64,000 nucleotides of DNA from the NCBI GenBank assembly GCA_965250215.1, contig CBDFNN010000004.1, forward strand, positions 4,030,001-4,094,000. The letters run 5' to 3'. A program made the translations under genes and the position numbers. This DNA is from CBDFNN01 sp965250215. Its GTDB lineage: Bacteria > Bacteroidota > Rhodothermia > Rhodothermales > DATKEJ01. This document shows positions 34,908-42,442 of this stretch, piece by piece (within the stretch, counting starts at the first letter, position 1; every line of letters begins with the position of its first letter). Below the pieces are notes generated by a model, which ran no database searches, had not been told where the DNA came from, and saw nothing but the letters and a program-made list of their open reading frames with translations.

Positions 34908-35957
34908 ATGGCGAAAACACGTGTAGGAATTCTCGGCGCTACAGGCGCTGTAGGCCAAATGTTTATTCGCTTGCTCGAAGGGCATCCATGGTTTGAGGTG
35001 ACGGCACTTGCCGCCTCGGAAAGGTCGGCTGGTAAAAGCTACCTTGAAGCAGTCAATTGGACCCAAGATTGCCCAATTCCTGATTATGCTCAGGACATCA
35101 AAGTTCAGACAATCGACCCTGTTCTGGACTGCGATCTCGTTTTCTCTGCTTTGAGTGCCAACATTGCCGGCGATGCCGAAGCCGCTTTCGCAAATGCGGG
35201 CTATCCTGTAATATCCAATGCTCGGAATTATCGCATGGACGGGAATGTACCCCTGCTGATTCCGGAGATCAATCCCGATCATTTGGATTTGATAGATAAT
35301 CAGAACTGGGAGAAGGGTGGATACATTGTTACCAATCCTAACTGCGCGACCATGGGTCTTGCAATAGCGCTAAAGCCTTTGCATGATGCTTTCGAGTTAG
35401 AGAGCGTCATTGTCACAACCATGCAGGCTGTATCGGGAGCGGGCTATCCGGGCGTAGCATCTCTCGATATTCTCGGAAATGTCATTCCGTACATCGGTGG
35501 CGAAGAAGAAAAATTGGCCAGCGAAACTCAGAAGATATTGGGCACTTTGTTTGGCAGTGGAATCTTGCCAGCAGAATTCAAAGTCAGCGCCCAATGCAAC
35601 CGGGTTCCTGTCATCAACGGGCATATGGAATGTGTATCGATCAAGTTCAAGAAGCCCGTTGATGTTCAAGGGGCCAAGGACTGTCTTGCCGACTTCGTGG
35701 ACCCGGTCGCCGAGTTAGGTCTTCCATCTTCTCCCAAAAACCCCGTTCAGGTTCTGGATAACCCAAACTACCCACAGCCGCGTGTCCATGCCGGGCTGGG
35801 AAATGGAATGACGGTTTCAGTTGGCCGAATACGCGAGGACGAAGTGCTGGATATTAAGATGATCGTGCTGTCGCACAATACAATTCGTGGTGCCGCGGGC
35901 GCTGCCGTGTTGAATGCGGAACTGCTGGTTTCGAAGGGGAGAGTCGGTGAGGAGTGA
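34908..35957 (+). CDS. asd: Aspartate-semialdehyde dehydrogenase
   Basis: A 349-residue protein with the NADP site GILGATGAVGQMF and the catalytic Cys in TNPNCATMG. The length and TNPNCA context match the fungal/archaeal type of the enzyme. It reduces aspartyl phosphate, the product of the preceding kinase, to the semialdehyde. The ATG follows the kinase stop with no gap, indicating coupled translation. It ends the methionine operon; a hairpin beyond belongs to the opposite strand. Confidence 0.93.
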   Translation: MAKTRVGILGATGAVGQMFIRLLEGHPWFEVTALAASERSAGKSYLEAVNWTQDCPIPDYAQDIKVQTIDPVLDCDLVFSALSANIAGDAEAAFANAGYPVISNARNYRMDGNVPLLIPEINPDHLDLIDNQNWEKGGYIVTNPNCATMGLAIALKPLHDAFELESVIVTTMQAVSGAGYPGVASLDILGNVIPYIGGEEEKLASETQKILGTLFGSGILPAEFKVSAQCNRVPVINGHMECVSIKFKKPVDVQGAKDCLADFVDPVAELGLPSSPKNPVQVLDNPNYPQPRVHAGLGNGMTVSVGRIREDEVLDIKMIVLSHNTIRGAAGAAVLNAELLVSKGRVGEE

Positions 35958-35974
35958 ATTTTCAATACCCCTTG

Positions 35975-36013
35975 AAAAAACGCAAGACGATTAACGAGAA
36001 ACGCACCGTCTTG
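35975..36013 (-). terminator. Intrinsic terminator of the CPBP gene
   Basis: On the minus strand CAAGACG and CGTCTTG form a 7-bp stem followed by CG and six T. It lies about 100 bp after the stop of the leftward CPBP gene. The long 17-nt loop weakens the case. Confidence 0.5.
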
Positions 36014-36111
36014 TTGAGGCATCTGATTGGCTAATTCGCTGACCATTCACGTCGCGTCAACCAGAGTCACTTCACCTTTGTTTTGTCAGTCTCGAATTCT
36101 TCGTTTACGAT

Positions 36112-36939
36112 TCAGGCAAGAAGCTTCCAACCACTGAATCCTATCACCGTGTAAATTAAATTGCTAAGCATATGGATTGCTATTGCCATCTTCAAAGATC
36201 CCGTGTAAAGGAATATCCATCCCCAAGCAAGGCTGTAGACAAAATACATGGGCCATAATATCATCGGGCTATGGCCAACCATAAACAGGAGTGAGGTTAT
36301 TGTTATTGCTACCCATCCTGGCATCCGTCCCGCTAGTGCGGATTGCAAATATCCTCTGAACACAACTTCTTCCATAGCTGGCCCCACTATCAGGGCCAAA
36401 ACTAAGAAGCCTATCATTCCAATCACAGAACCAGATTCTTGGATGTGGGCAAACATTTGTGAGCCGCCTCCAATGACGCCCTCTTGATCCACTAGGGGTA
36501 AGAGTACTGATCTGTAAATCCATGCCAGAAAATGCGTTGCGCTGAGGACAAGCAATATTAGCAATGAAGCCCGACTGGTTTTGATAAAGCTCTGCTGAAG
36601 TCCAATTTGAGGTAAAAACGACGAACCCATGCGGCGTATGTCAGTCCAGGACCAGAGCAATACCAAAGCACCACCAATTAACACTGATATCATTCCGAGC
36701 ATTTGAATGTCAAATGAGTCCGTGACATTGCTCCTGGCTCGAATTAGTTTGACACCAAATGATAATCCCAAGCCGATCAGAGCTGGGCATACATACATGA
36801 TCAATAGTGCCCAAAAACCGCGTTTTACAGTCAGCTGGTATGGTCGAATTAACTCGTCTCCTGAAACATCAATAGTCGATATTTTCTCCAGTGCTGAGGA
36901 TTCGGAGGACGAAGGGCTTGGATCAGTCAATGGTCTCAA
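36112..36939 (-). CDS. CPBP-family intramembrane protease-like protein
   Basis: About 275 residues, mostly hydrophobic helices. The CPBP/Abi hallmark is clear: the paired Glu motif in GPAMEEVVFRGYLQ, a second-motif His in LLFMVGHSP and a final His-x-x-x-N block, IAIHMLSNLIY. Family members are membrane metalloproteases that process proteins such as prenylated or signalling substrates; the target here is unknown. The only in-frame start upstream of the conserved part is TTG at 36939; no ATG is available before residue 45, so the start is uncertain. It is transcribed alone. Confidence 0.85.
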   Translation of the reverse strand: MRPLTDPSPSSSESSALEKISTIDVSGDELIRPYQLTVKRGFWALLIMYVCPALIGLGLSFGVKLIRARSNVTDSFDIQMLGMISVLIGGALVLLWSWTDIRRMGSSFLPQIGLQQSFIKTSRASLLILLVLSATHFLAWIYRSVLLPLVDQEGVIGGGSQMFAHIQESGSVIGMIGFLVLALIVGPAMEEVVFRGYLQSALAGRMPGWVAITITSLLFMVGHSPMILWPMYFVYSLAWGWIFLYTGSLKMAIAIHMLSNLIYTVIGFSGWKLLA

Positions 36940-37141
36940 GCTTGACCTTGAAATGTGGAAATCTTCCTGCGATTGTGTGCATAGTTGATCATTTGTTGCC
37001 CTGATCAGTCCTGAGTCATTGCGAGCAGGATCGATTTAATACTAAGAACTCTTGCGAATTGCTTTCATGGCCATAATGACTTCCCTTAGTCAAGAAAGCT
37101 AACTGGTAATTGGTACGAAGAAATAGCTCGTAAGATACCGC

Positions 37142-37921
37142 CTATGGAGCATTTAGATTTAGGAAGCCACCATCAATCGGCATGCTGGAGCCCGTAATAA
37201 AAGCCGACTCATCCGATGCCAAATACAAAACCATATTGGCAATCTCCTCAGGAGTACCCATTCTACCGATAGGCTGGGTTGCTGAGAGCGCATCAAACAT
37301 CTTCGATTCCTCTCCAGGATAATTCTTGGCCAAGTAGTCATCCACAAATGGGGTATGCACTCGTGCGGGCGCAACGCAGTTACATCGAACACCTTCCTTG
37401 ACATAGTCCCGCGCGACTGAAAAGGTCATCTGTAGAACGGCTCCTTTGCTCATCCCATAGGCAAACCTATCTGGAATAGCCATGTGTGACGCCACCGATG
37501 CCATGTTGATAATACTTCCTCCTCCATCGGCTTTCATGTGCGGTATCACCGCTTTGCATCCATTATAGACGCCCTTCACATTGACCCGAAAGACTCGGTC
37601 CATCTCCTCCTCAGATGTATTCTCAATATTGCCCACCGAGGAAATACCGGCGTTATTAACCATGATGTCAATTCGCTTCTTGCCAGCGTGAATCTTGTCA
37701 ATACAAGCAATGCTTTCTTCCTGACTTCCAATGTCGCACTTGTGAAACTCAGCCTTGCCTCCTGTCTCGAGAATCTCTTGAAGAACAGTTAATCCGCTTT
37801 CGCGGCTTAGATCAAGTATTGCGACATCAGCTCCCTGTTTGGCAAATACTTGGCATATAGCTCGGCCAATGCCTGAGCCACCCCCAGTTACAATTGCCGT
37901 CTTTCCTTTTAATGAAAACAT
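37142..37921 (-). CDS. SDR-family dehydrogenase of the sugar cluster
   Basis: A 259-residue classical SDR: TGGGSGIG at residues 12-19, NNAG, catalytic Ser in NMASVASH, YGMSK and a C-terminal MPIDGGFLN. It is on the same strand as the UxaA-like gene, 190 bp downstream of it. In fucose-type breakdown a 2-keto-3-deoxy-acid dehydrogenase of this family acts after the dehydratase; the position fits such a role, which remains an inference. A heptamer array sits just upstream of its ATG. Confidence 0.87.
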   Translation of the reverse strand: MFSLKGKTAIVTGGGSGIGRAICQVFAKQGADVAILDLSRESGLTVLQEILETGGKAEFHKCDIGSQEESIACIDKIHAGKKRIDIMVNNAGISSVGNIENTSEEEMDRVFRVNVKGVYNGCKAVIPHMKADGGGSIINMASVASHMAIPDRFAYGMSKGAVLQMTFSVARDYVKEGVRCNCVAPARVHTPFVDDYLAKNYPGEESKMFDALSATQPIGRMGTPEEIANMVLYLASDESAFITGSSMPIDGGFLNLNAP

Positions 37922-37927
37922 GAATCA

Positions 37928-37955
37928 GTTTTGAGTATTGTGTATTGAGTCTGAT
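37928..37955 (+). repeat. Heptamer array upstream of the SDR start
   Basis: Units GTTTTGA, GTATTGT, GTATTGA and GTCTGAT begin 7 bp before the SDR's ATG (37921) and point away from that gene. Confidence 0.85.
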
Positions 37956-37978
37956 TACTGCCAAACAATCCCTTTTAT

Positions 37979-38117
37979 CTTTGATCTAATGAGAGTTCGC
38001 GGAGTGCTCTTCGAAGCACTTATTTTTGTCAGTCTAACGACAATGACATTAGAGGTCGTTGAAATCCTGACAAAATTGGCTGAGAAGGGTATTGTGCGAA
38101 CTCTCATTGGATCAAAG
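37979..38117. repeat. Long nested inverted-repeat element overlapping a stop codon
   Basis: The outer arms (37979-38000 and 38096-38117) match at 21 of 22 positions. Further nested arms follow: TTTTGTCAG (38024-38032) with CTGACAAAA (38067-38075), and AACGAC (38036-38041) with GTCGTT (38055-38060). A small hairpin AGTGCT-CTTCGA-AGCACT occupies 38003-38020. The right outer arm contains the TGA stop of the UxaA-like gene. The whole 139 bp could fold as one branched hairpin in either transcript; no direct-repeat flank is seen. Confidence 0.8.
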
Positions 38118-39740
38118 AGAAACGCCTCTCTTCCAAGGAATAAAATCGTCTTGTCCAAGAATTTCTGCCTTTGTCTTGACTCGACCCGATGCCACTTCAA
38201 TCGCAAGATCCATTAACTCCTCACCCGCTTCCTCGATGCTCTTCTCTCCGCTGATAATCCCTCCTGCATCATAATCAATAATATCTGAAAGTCGATTTGC
38301 CAATTCCGAATTGCTAGACACTTTGATGGTAGGCGCAACTGGATTTCCGGTCGGTGTACCGAGACCCGTTGTAAAAAATATGATATTCGATCCAGAGCCG
38401 GCAAGACCGGTAGTCGACTCCACGTCGTTTCCTGGAGTGCAGAGAAGGTTAAGTCCTGATTTTGTAACATATTCAGGATAATCCAAAACATCCACGACCG
38501 GAGATGTCCCTCCTTTCTTCGCCGCTCCAGCGGACTTGATAGCATCGGTAATTAGTCCGTCCTTGATGTTGCCCGGCGATGGGTTCATGTCAAAACCCGA
38601 GCCTACTGCAATGGCGCTCGCGGAATAGGCACGCATGATTGCAGAAAACTTGTCGGCAACTGCATCCGAAACACATCGGTTAATTAGCTCTTGCTCAACT
38701 CCACAAAGTTCGGGAAATTCAGAGAGCAGTACCTTTCCATCTAGCGAAACCAATAAGTCGGCTGCAGCTCCGAGAGCCGGATTGGCCGAGATCCCCGAGA
38801 ACCCATCCGAACCTCCACACTCCATCCCAAAGACAAGATTTGACAGCGTACTTGGCTTACGTTCCAGTTCGTTTGCATGCTCAAGATGAGAAAAGGTCTG
38901 CCCAATCGCAGAACGCATCATGTCCCATTCAGACTGACTTTTTTGTTGCTCGAAAAGAAGTAAAGGCTTGTCGAAGTTCGGATTTCGATTTGTAAGTTCT
39001 GACTCTAATAATTCGATTTGAGCATTCTGACATCCGAGGCTCAAGACCGTCGCACCAGCCACATTCGGATGATTGATATAGCCTGAGATAAGGCCGCACA
39101 AGGTCTGGGCATCTTGACGAGTCCCGCCACATCCACCATCGTGAGTCAGAAACTTGACCCCATCGACGCGGGGAAAAAGCTGGCTGTTGGCTTCTGGTCT
39201 TTGGTCATTGGTCATTGGTTCTTGGTGACCACTTGAATATCGCGACACAAGATCGGCGACTAGAGCCTCGTAAGGACTGCTTTTACCATAGCCTAGTTGG
39301 CGTTCAAAGGCTTCCTTAAGAACTAAGACATTCCTGTTCTCACAGAAAACCAACGGTACAACCAGCCAGTGATTTCGTGTACCGACCTGCCCATCCGATC
39401 TGTGATAACCTTCGAAGCTAGTAGATTTGTAGTCGGATACATCTGAGCCCTGCCAGTCTCCTTTCGGACTTCTCGATCCAAATTCTTCAGCGTCATGCTT
39501 AATGTTGCGCCTCGAAACAGGGGTCCCTTTTCTAAGCGCCTCGCGAGTCCGGCCAACCAGTACGCCATACATCACCACTGGCGCTCCAGCCTCAAGATCT
39601 TCTGTGACGAACTTGTGCTTTTGTTTTACTTCTTCTGTCAAGGTATAGTCTCGCCCATCGAAGGAAACTGAAGATCCTTTCTCAAGATCTTTAATAGCGA
39701 CGAGAAGGTTATCGTCCTTGTGGACGCTTAATACAGACAT
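38112..39740 (-). CDS. uxaA: UxaA-family sugar-acid dehydratase (altronate dehydratase-like)
   Basis: A 542-residue full-length UxaA: an N-terminal SAF domain (about 1-85, HKDDNLLVAI to GTPVSRRNI) joined to the catalytic part, with THDGGCGGTRQD, GMECGGSDGFSG and the C-terminal KRGVSL. The Cys residues likely hold the iron needed for activity. It removes water from a sugar acid such as altronate; in this cluster fuconate or a related acid is plausible. Residues 173-188 (QEPMTNDQRPEANSQL) are encoded by a run of heptamers and look like an insertion between the domain cores. Divergent from the mutarotase gene. Confidence 0.88.
   Translation of the reverse strand: MSVLSVHKDDNLLVAIKDLEKGSSVSFDGRDYTLTEEVKQKHKFVTEDLEAGAPVVMYGVLVGRTREALRKGTPVSRRNIKHDAEEFGSRSPKGDWQGSDVSDYKSTSFEGYHRSDGQVGTRNHWLVVPLVFCENRNVLVLKEAFERQLGYGKSSPYEALVADLVSRYSSGHQEPMTNDQRPEANSQLFPRVDGVKFLTHDGGCGGTRQDAQTLCGLISGYINHPNVAGATVLSLGCQNAQIELLESELTNRNPNFDKPLLLFEQQKSQSEWDMMRSAIGQTFSHLEHANELERKPSTLSNLVFGMECGGSDGFSGISANPALGAAADLLVSLDGKVLLSEFPELCGVEQELINRCVSDAVADKFSAIMRAYSASAIAVGSGFDMNPSPGNIKDGLITDAIKSAGAAKKGGTSPVVDVLDYPEYVTKSGLNLLCTPGNDVESTTGLAGSGSNIIFFTTGLGTPTGNPVAPTIKVSSNSELANRLSDIIDYDAGGIISGEKSIEEAGEELMDLAIEVASGRVKTKAEILGQDDFIPWKRGVSL
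39177..39225 (+). repeat. Heptamer run inside the uxaA coding sequence
   Basis: On the plus strand seven units, each ending in TGG, run in register: AAGCTGG, CTGTTGG, CTTCTGG, TCTTTGG, TCATTGG, TCATTGG, TTCTTGG. On the coding strand they give a hydrophilic stretch at residues 173-188. Confidence 0.85.
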
Positions 39741-39743
39741 ATT

Positions 39744-39855
39744 CAGAACATCAGATTGTCAGAACATCAGATCGTCAGACTGATCGATTAACCGATCATT
39801 CGATTCTCAGATTCTGCGATTCTCAGATAGTCCGAAATTCCGACTATCCGATTTA
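39744..39855 (+). repeat. Octamer array upstream of uxaA
   Basis: Fourteen units of exactly 8 nt starting three bases before the uxaA ATG, for example CAGAACAT, CAGATTGT, CCGATCAT, TCGATTCT and CCGACTAT. Consensus CNGANNNT. It is the mirror of the array at 40037. Confidence 0.88.
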
Positions 39856-40036
39856 CTGGATTTGAGGACACAACAATCTAGGAATTACTGAAATCAATTT
39901 TCATTCTTCATACTTAACTCGTTATAACGAAAAGTCGCGATCGCATTTCTTACTTTCAACCGATAATTTAACCCCATCGCTGAGCCTCAGAACTCCGCTC
40001 TATCACCAATCAGAATCTCTGAACCACTTACCTTCA

Positions 40037-40108
40037 GACAATCGGTAATTCGGACCATCGGAGATCGATCGGTCTGATGTTCTGAAAATCCGAAAATCTG
40101 AATATCTG
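40037..40108 (-). repeat. Octamer array upstream of the mutarotase gene
   Basis: Nine units of 8 nt in exact register; on the minus strand CAGATATT, CAGATTTT, CGGATTTT, CAGAACAT and so on, consensus CNGANNNT. It ends four bases before the ATG at 40113. Together with 39744-39855 it faces a 180-bp centre between two divergent genes. Confidence 0.87.
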
Positions 40109-40112
40109 CCCC

Positions 40113-40454
40113 ATGAAATCCTTCGCCCTAACAATTGACCTGAAAGACGACGATGTTCTTGTCCAGAAATACATCGATCATCACTCCCAACCCTATTCAG
40201 AAGTTGTCCTTTCTTTGCGAAAGGTCGGCATTCAAGAGATTCGGATCTGGCTTCTCGGACATCGGCTATTCATGCTCCTCGACACAATAGATGACTTTGA
40301 CCCAGAAGTCGATTTTCCAAAGTATCTTGAGCTCGATCCCAAATGCATGGAATGGGAGGAACTCATGACCACCTTTCAAAAGCCTCTGGAGGAGGCGGCT
40401 GAAGGTCAAAAGTGGGCTCCGATGACTGAAATTTTCACCTTGTCAAAACACTAA
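40113..40454 (+). CDS. L-rhamnose/L-fucose mutarotase family protein
   Basis: A 113-residue protein of the RhaM-type mutarotase family (formerly DUF718). Matching features are the small ferredoxin-like fold, KYIDHHSQPYSEV near residue 24, VGIQEIRIWLLGHRLFML, the acidic stretch DDFDPEVDFPK and the Trp before the end (GQKWAPM). It interconverts alpha and beta forms of a 6-deoxysugar, feeding the dehydrogenase encoded next, one base after its stop codon. The dehydrogenase partner suggests fucose rather than rhamnose. Confidence 0.85.
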   Translation: MKSFALTIDLKDDDVLVQKYIDHHSQPYSEVVLSLRKVGIQEIRIWLLGHRLFMLLDTIDDFDPEVDFPKYLELDPKCMEWEELMTTFQKPLEEAAEGQKWAPMTEIFTLSKH

Positions 40455-40455
40455 A

Positions 40456-41253
40456 ATGGATTTACATCTTGAGGACAAAGTAATCGTGATATCAGGCGGA
40501 GCTGGGGAAGAAGGCGCAGTTGGCCAGACCATTGCTCGACGTGCCAGCGAGGAGGGTGCCATCCCGGCCATGATAGACCAGAATTCAGACCGAGGTCTTG
40601 CTCAGGTCGAAAAGTTCAAGGAAATGGGGATCGATAGCCACTTTGTCCAAGCTGACCTAACCGTCCCAGCTGAAAGCAGAAGAGCCATTGCTTCCATCCT
40701 AGAAAAATTTGGTCGAATAGACGCCGTTGTCAATAATCTTGGTGTCAATGACAACGTGGGTCTCGATAGCTCTTACGAAGAGTTTATGCACTCTCTTCGT
40801 TTGAACCTTGCTCACCTTTTCCTGCTCGTTAAACACAGCGCCGATTCACTCAGAAAGAATCAGGGTTCGATTGTCAACATTGGCTCGAAAGTTGCCGTCA
40901 CGGGGCAAGGAAACACTTCAGCCTATGCGGCTGCAAAAGGAGGGCTGCTCGCATTGACCCGAGAATGGGCAGTTGATTTTGCCAAAGATGGTGTTCGATC
41001 AAACGCCGTTGTGATATCGGAATGCTGGACCCCTGGATATGAGTCTTGGGCCGAAACACAGAGCGATCCAAAAGGACTCGTTGAGGCGGTAAAGAAACGA
41101 GTGCCTTTACATCAGAGAATGACTACTCCGGCGGAGGTTGCGGATACTGTTCTATTTCTACTTTCAGATCGAGCCTCGCATATAACTGGCCAACATATAT
41201 ATGTCGATGGCGGATATAGGCATTTGGATCGAGCCTATGGGGTGATAGGATAG
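40456..41253 (+). CDS. L-fucose dehydrogenase-like SDR
   Basis: A 265-residue SDR. The cofactor loop is unusual, SGGAGEEGAVGQ in place of TGxxxGIG. The remaining sites are standard: NNLG, Ser in NIGSKVA and YAAAKGG. SECWTPGYESW resembles the xECWTPxYExW segment known from FucX-type L-fucose dehydrogenases, which turn L-fucose into the lactone. The gene starts one base after the mutarotase stop, so both are translated together. The substrate assignment is a family-based inference and could also be D-arabinose or L-galactose. Confidence 0.8.
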   Translation: MDLHLEDKVIVISGGAGEEGAVGQTIARRASEEGAIPAMIDQNSDRGLAQVEKFKEMGIDSHFVQADLTVPAESRRAIASILEKFGRIDAVVNNLGVNDNVGLDSSYEEFMHSLRLNLAHLFLLVKHSADSLRKNQGSIVNIGSKVAVTGQGNTSAYAAAKGGLLALTREWAVDFAKDGVRSNAVVISECWTPGYESWAETQSDPKGLVEAVKKRVPLHQRMTTPAEVADTVLFLLSDRASHITGQHIYVDGGYRHLDRAYGVIG

Positions 41254-41261
41254 GGGAAGGT

Positions 41262-41289
41262 GTTCCGTGTTCCGTGTTCCGTGTTCCGA
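41262..41289 (+). repeat. Heptamer array after the fucose-dehydrogenase-like gene
   Basis: GTTCCGT three times and GTTCCGA once, starting 8 bp after the TAG stop. Confidence 0.93.
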
Positions 41290-41350
41290 ATACTGGACCA
41301 AGAGCTCCCCCCTTCCTTCAGAGCACCTCCAGCCCCGTATGATCTTCCCC

Positions 41351-41414
41351 AGCCCCTCAGCCCCTCAGCCCCTCAGCCCCCAATTCCCTAGCCCCTTAGC
41401 CCCCAATTCCCTAT
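41351..41414 (+). repeat. C-rich octamer array before the sugar-binding protein gene
   Basis: Eight 8-nt units: AGCCCCTC three times, AGCCCCCA, ATTCCCTA, GCCCCTTA, GCCCCCAA and TTCCCTAT. It ends 26 bp before the ATG at 41441. Confidence 0.85.
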
Positions 41415-41440
41415 TCTTCAGAGTACATCTAACCAGTTTT

Positions 41441-42418
41441 ATGAAGCAATTTTTCTTTTTAGCTCTCGTTCTTTTCTGTTTCTCAACAATCTCTTGTCAG
41501 TCCGATTCTGCAGAAAATGATGGACGACTGCAAATTGCAGTTATACCCAAAGGAACAACACATCAGTTTTGGAAAAGCATCCATGCAGGTGCCGAAAAAG
41601 CCGCCAAGGAATTTGATGTTAATATCATCTGGCAAGGTCCTCAAAAAGAAGACGATCGGCAGATGCAAATTCAGGTTGTGCAGAATTTCATTAGTCGAGG
41701 CATTGACGGAATGGTCGTAGCACCACTCGACTCACGTGCTCTCGTTGGTCCTATATCGACAGCCGTTAAGAGAAAGATTCCGGTCGTGATCATCGATTCG
41801 GGCATTGAAGGAAGAGAGTATCATAGTTTTGTGGCCACCGACAATTACAAGGGGGGCCAACTTGCTGCCGAACGTCTAAGTGAGGTAATGGGAGGAAAAG
41901 GAAAAGCCATTCTTCTTCGTTATCAGGAAGGATCCGCGTCAACCACTAATCGCGAAAAAGGATTTTTTGAAAGGCTTCCCGAGATTGCCCCGGACATCGA
42001 ACTTATTTCAAGCAATCAATATGCTGGCGCAACCATTGAAAAAGGATTACAAGCCTCTCAAAATATATTAAACCGATTTCCTGAAGTAGAGGGCATTTTT
42101 TGTCCCAATGAGACTTCGGCCCAGGCAATGCTTCGTGCGCTCCAAACTGCAGGACGGGCTGGAGATGTAAAACTAATTGGTTTCGACTCCAACGAGATTC
42201 TGGTAAATGCACTTCGCGATGGCGAAGTCCATGGTCTGGCAATTCAAGATCCATTTAAAATGGGTTACCTAGGTGTAAAAGCGGCGGTCGAGCTTCATGG
42301 TGGTGGTACCGTCCCTCGACGAATTGATACAGGAGTTGTAATGATTACCGCAGACAACATGGAGGAAGCAAGTTCTATCGAGCTTCTCTTCCCTCCAATC
42401 GATGAGTGGTTAGACTAG
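41441..42418 (+). CDS. Sugar ABC transporter substrate-binding lipoprotein (RbsB-type)
   Basis: Start ATG 41441 gives a lipoprotein signal (FFFLALVLFCFSTISC) and 325 residues; the frame is open upstream, but that stretch is C-rich repeat DNA. The periplasmic-binding fold of ribose/galactose type is clear: IAVIPKGTTHQFW, VVAPLDSRALVGP, VVIIDSGIEG, FVATDNYKGGQ, GIFCPNETSAQ and IGFDSNE. It captures a sugar for the importer encoded by the next two genes. The neighbouring mutarotase and dehydrogenase suggest fucose or a similar sugar. Confidence 0.92.
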   Translation: MKQFFFLALVLFCFSTISCQSDSAENDGRLQIAVIPKGTTHQFWKSIHAGAEKAAKEFDVNIIWQGPQKEDDRQMQIQVVQNFISRGIDGMVVAPLDSRALVGPISTAVKRKIPVVIIDSGIEGREYHSFVATDNYKGGQLAAERLSEVMGGKGKAILLRYQEGSASTTNREKGFFERLPEIAPDIELISSNQYAGATIEKGLQASQNILNRFPEVEGIFCPNETSAQAMLRALQTAGRAGDVKLIGFDSNEILVNALRDGEVHGLAIQDPFKMGYLGVKAAVELHGGGTVPRRIDTGVVMITADNMEEASSIELLFPPIDEWLD

Positions 42419-42442
42419 GCGGCTATCTTAGAACGCGAAAGC

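Noticed and set aside
38003..38027. Hairpin AGTGCT-AGCACT with a T tract as a terminator
   Set aside because: The T tract is on the plus strand, while both flanking genes are transcribed leftward; it is better seen as part of the nested palindrome.
37938..38216. Open frames on both strands between the SDR and uxaA
   Set aside because: They cross the palindromic element and resemble no protein; they follow from its inverted-repeat structure.
41267..41440. Upstream extension of the sugar-binding protein to 41267
   Set aside because: The extra 58 residues are encoded by repeat DNA; the lipoprotein signal begins at 41441.
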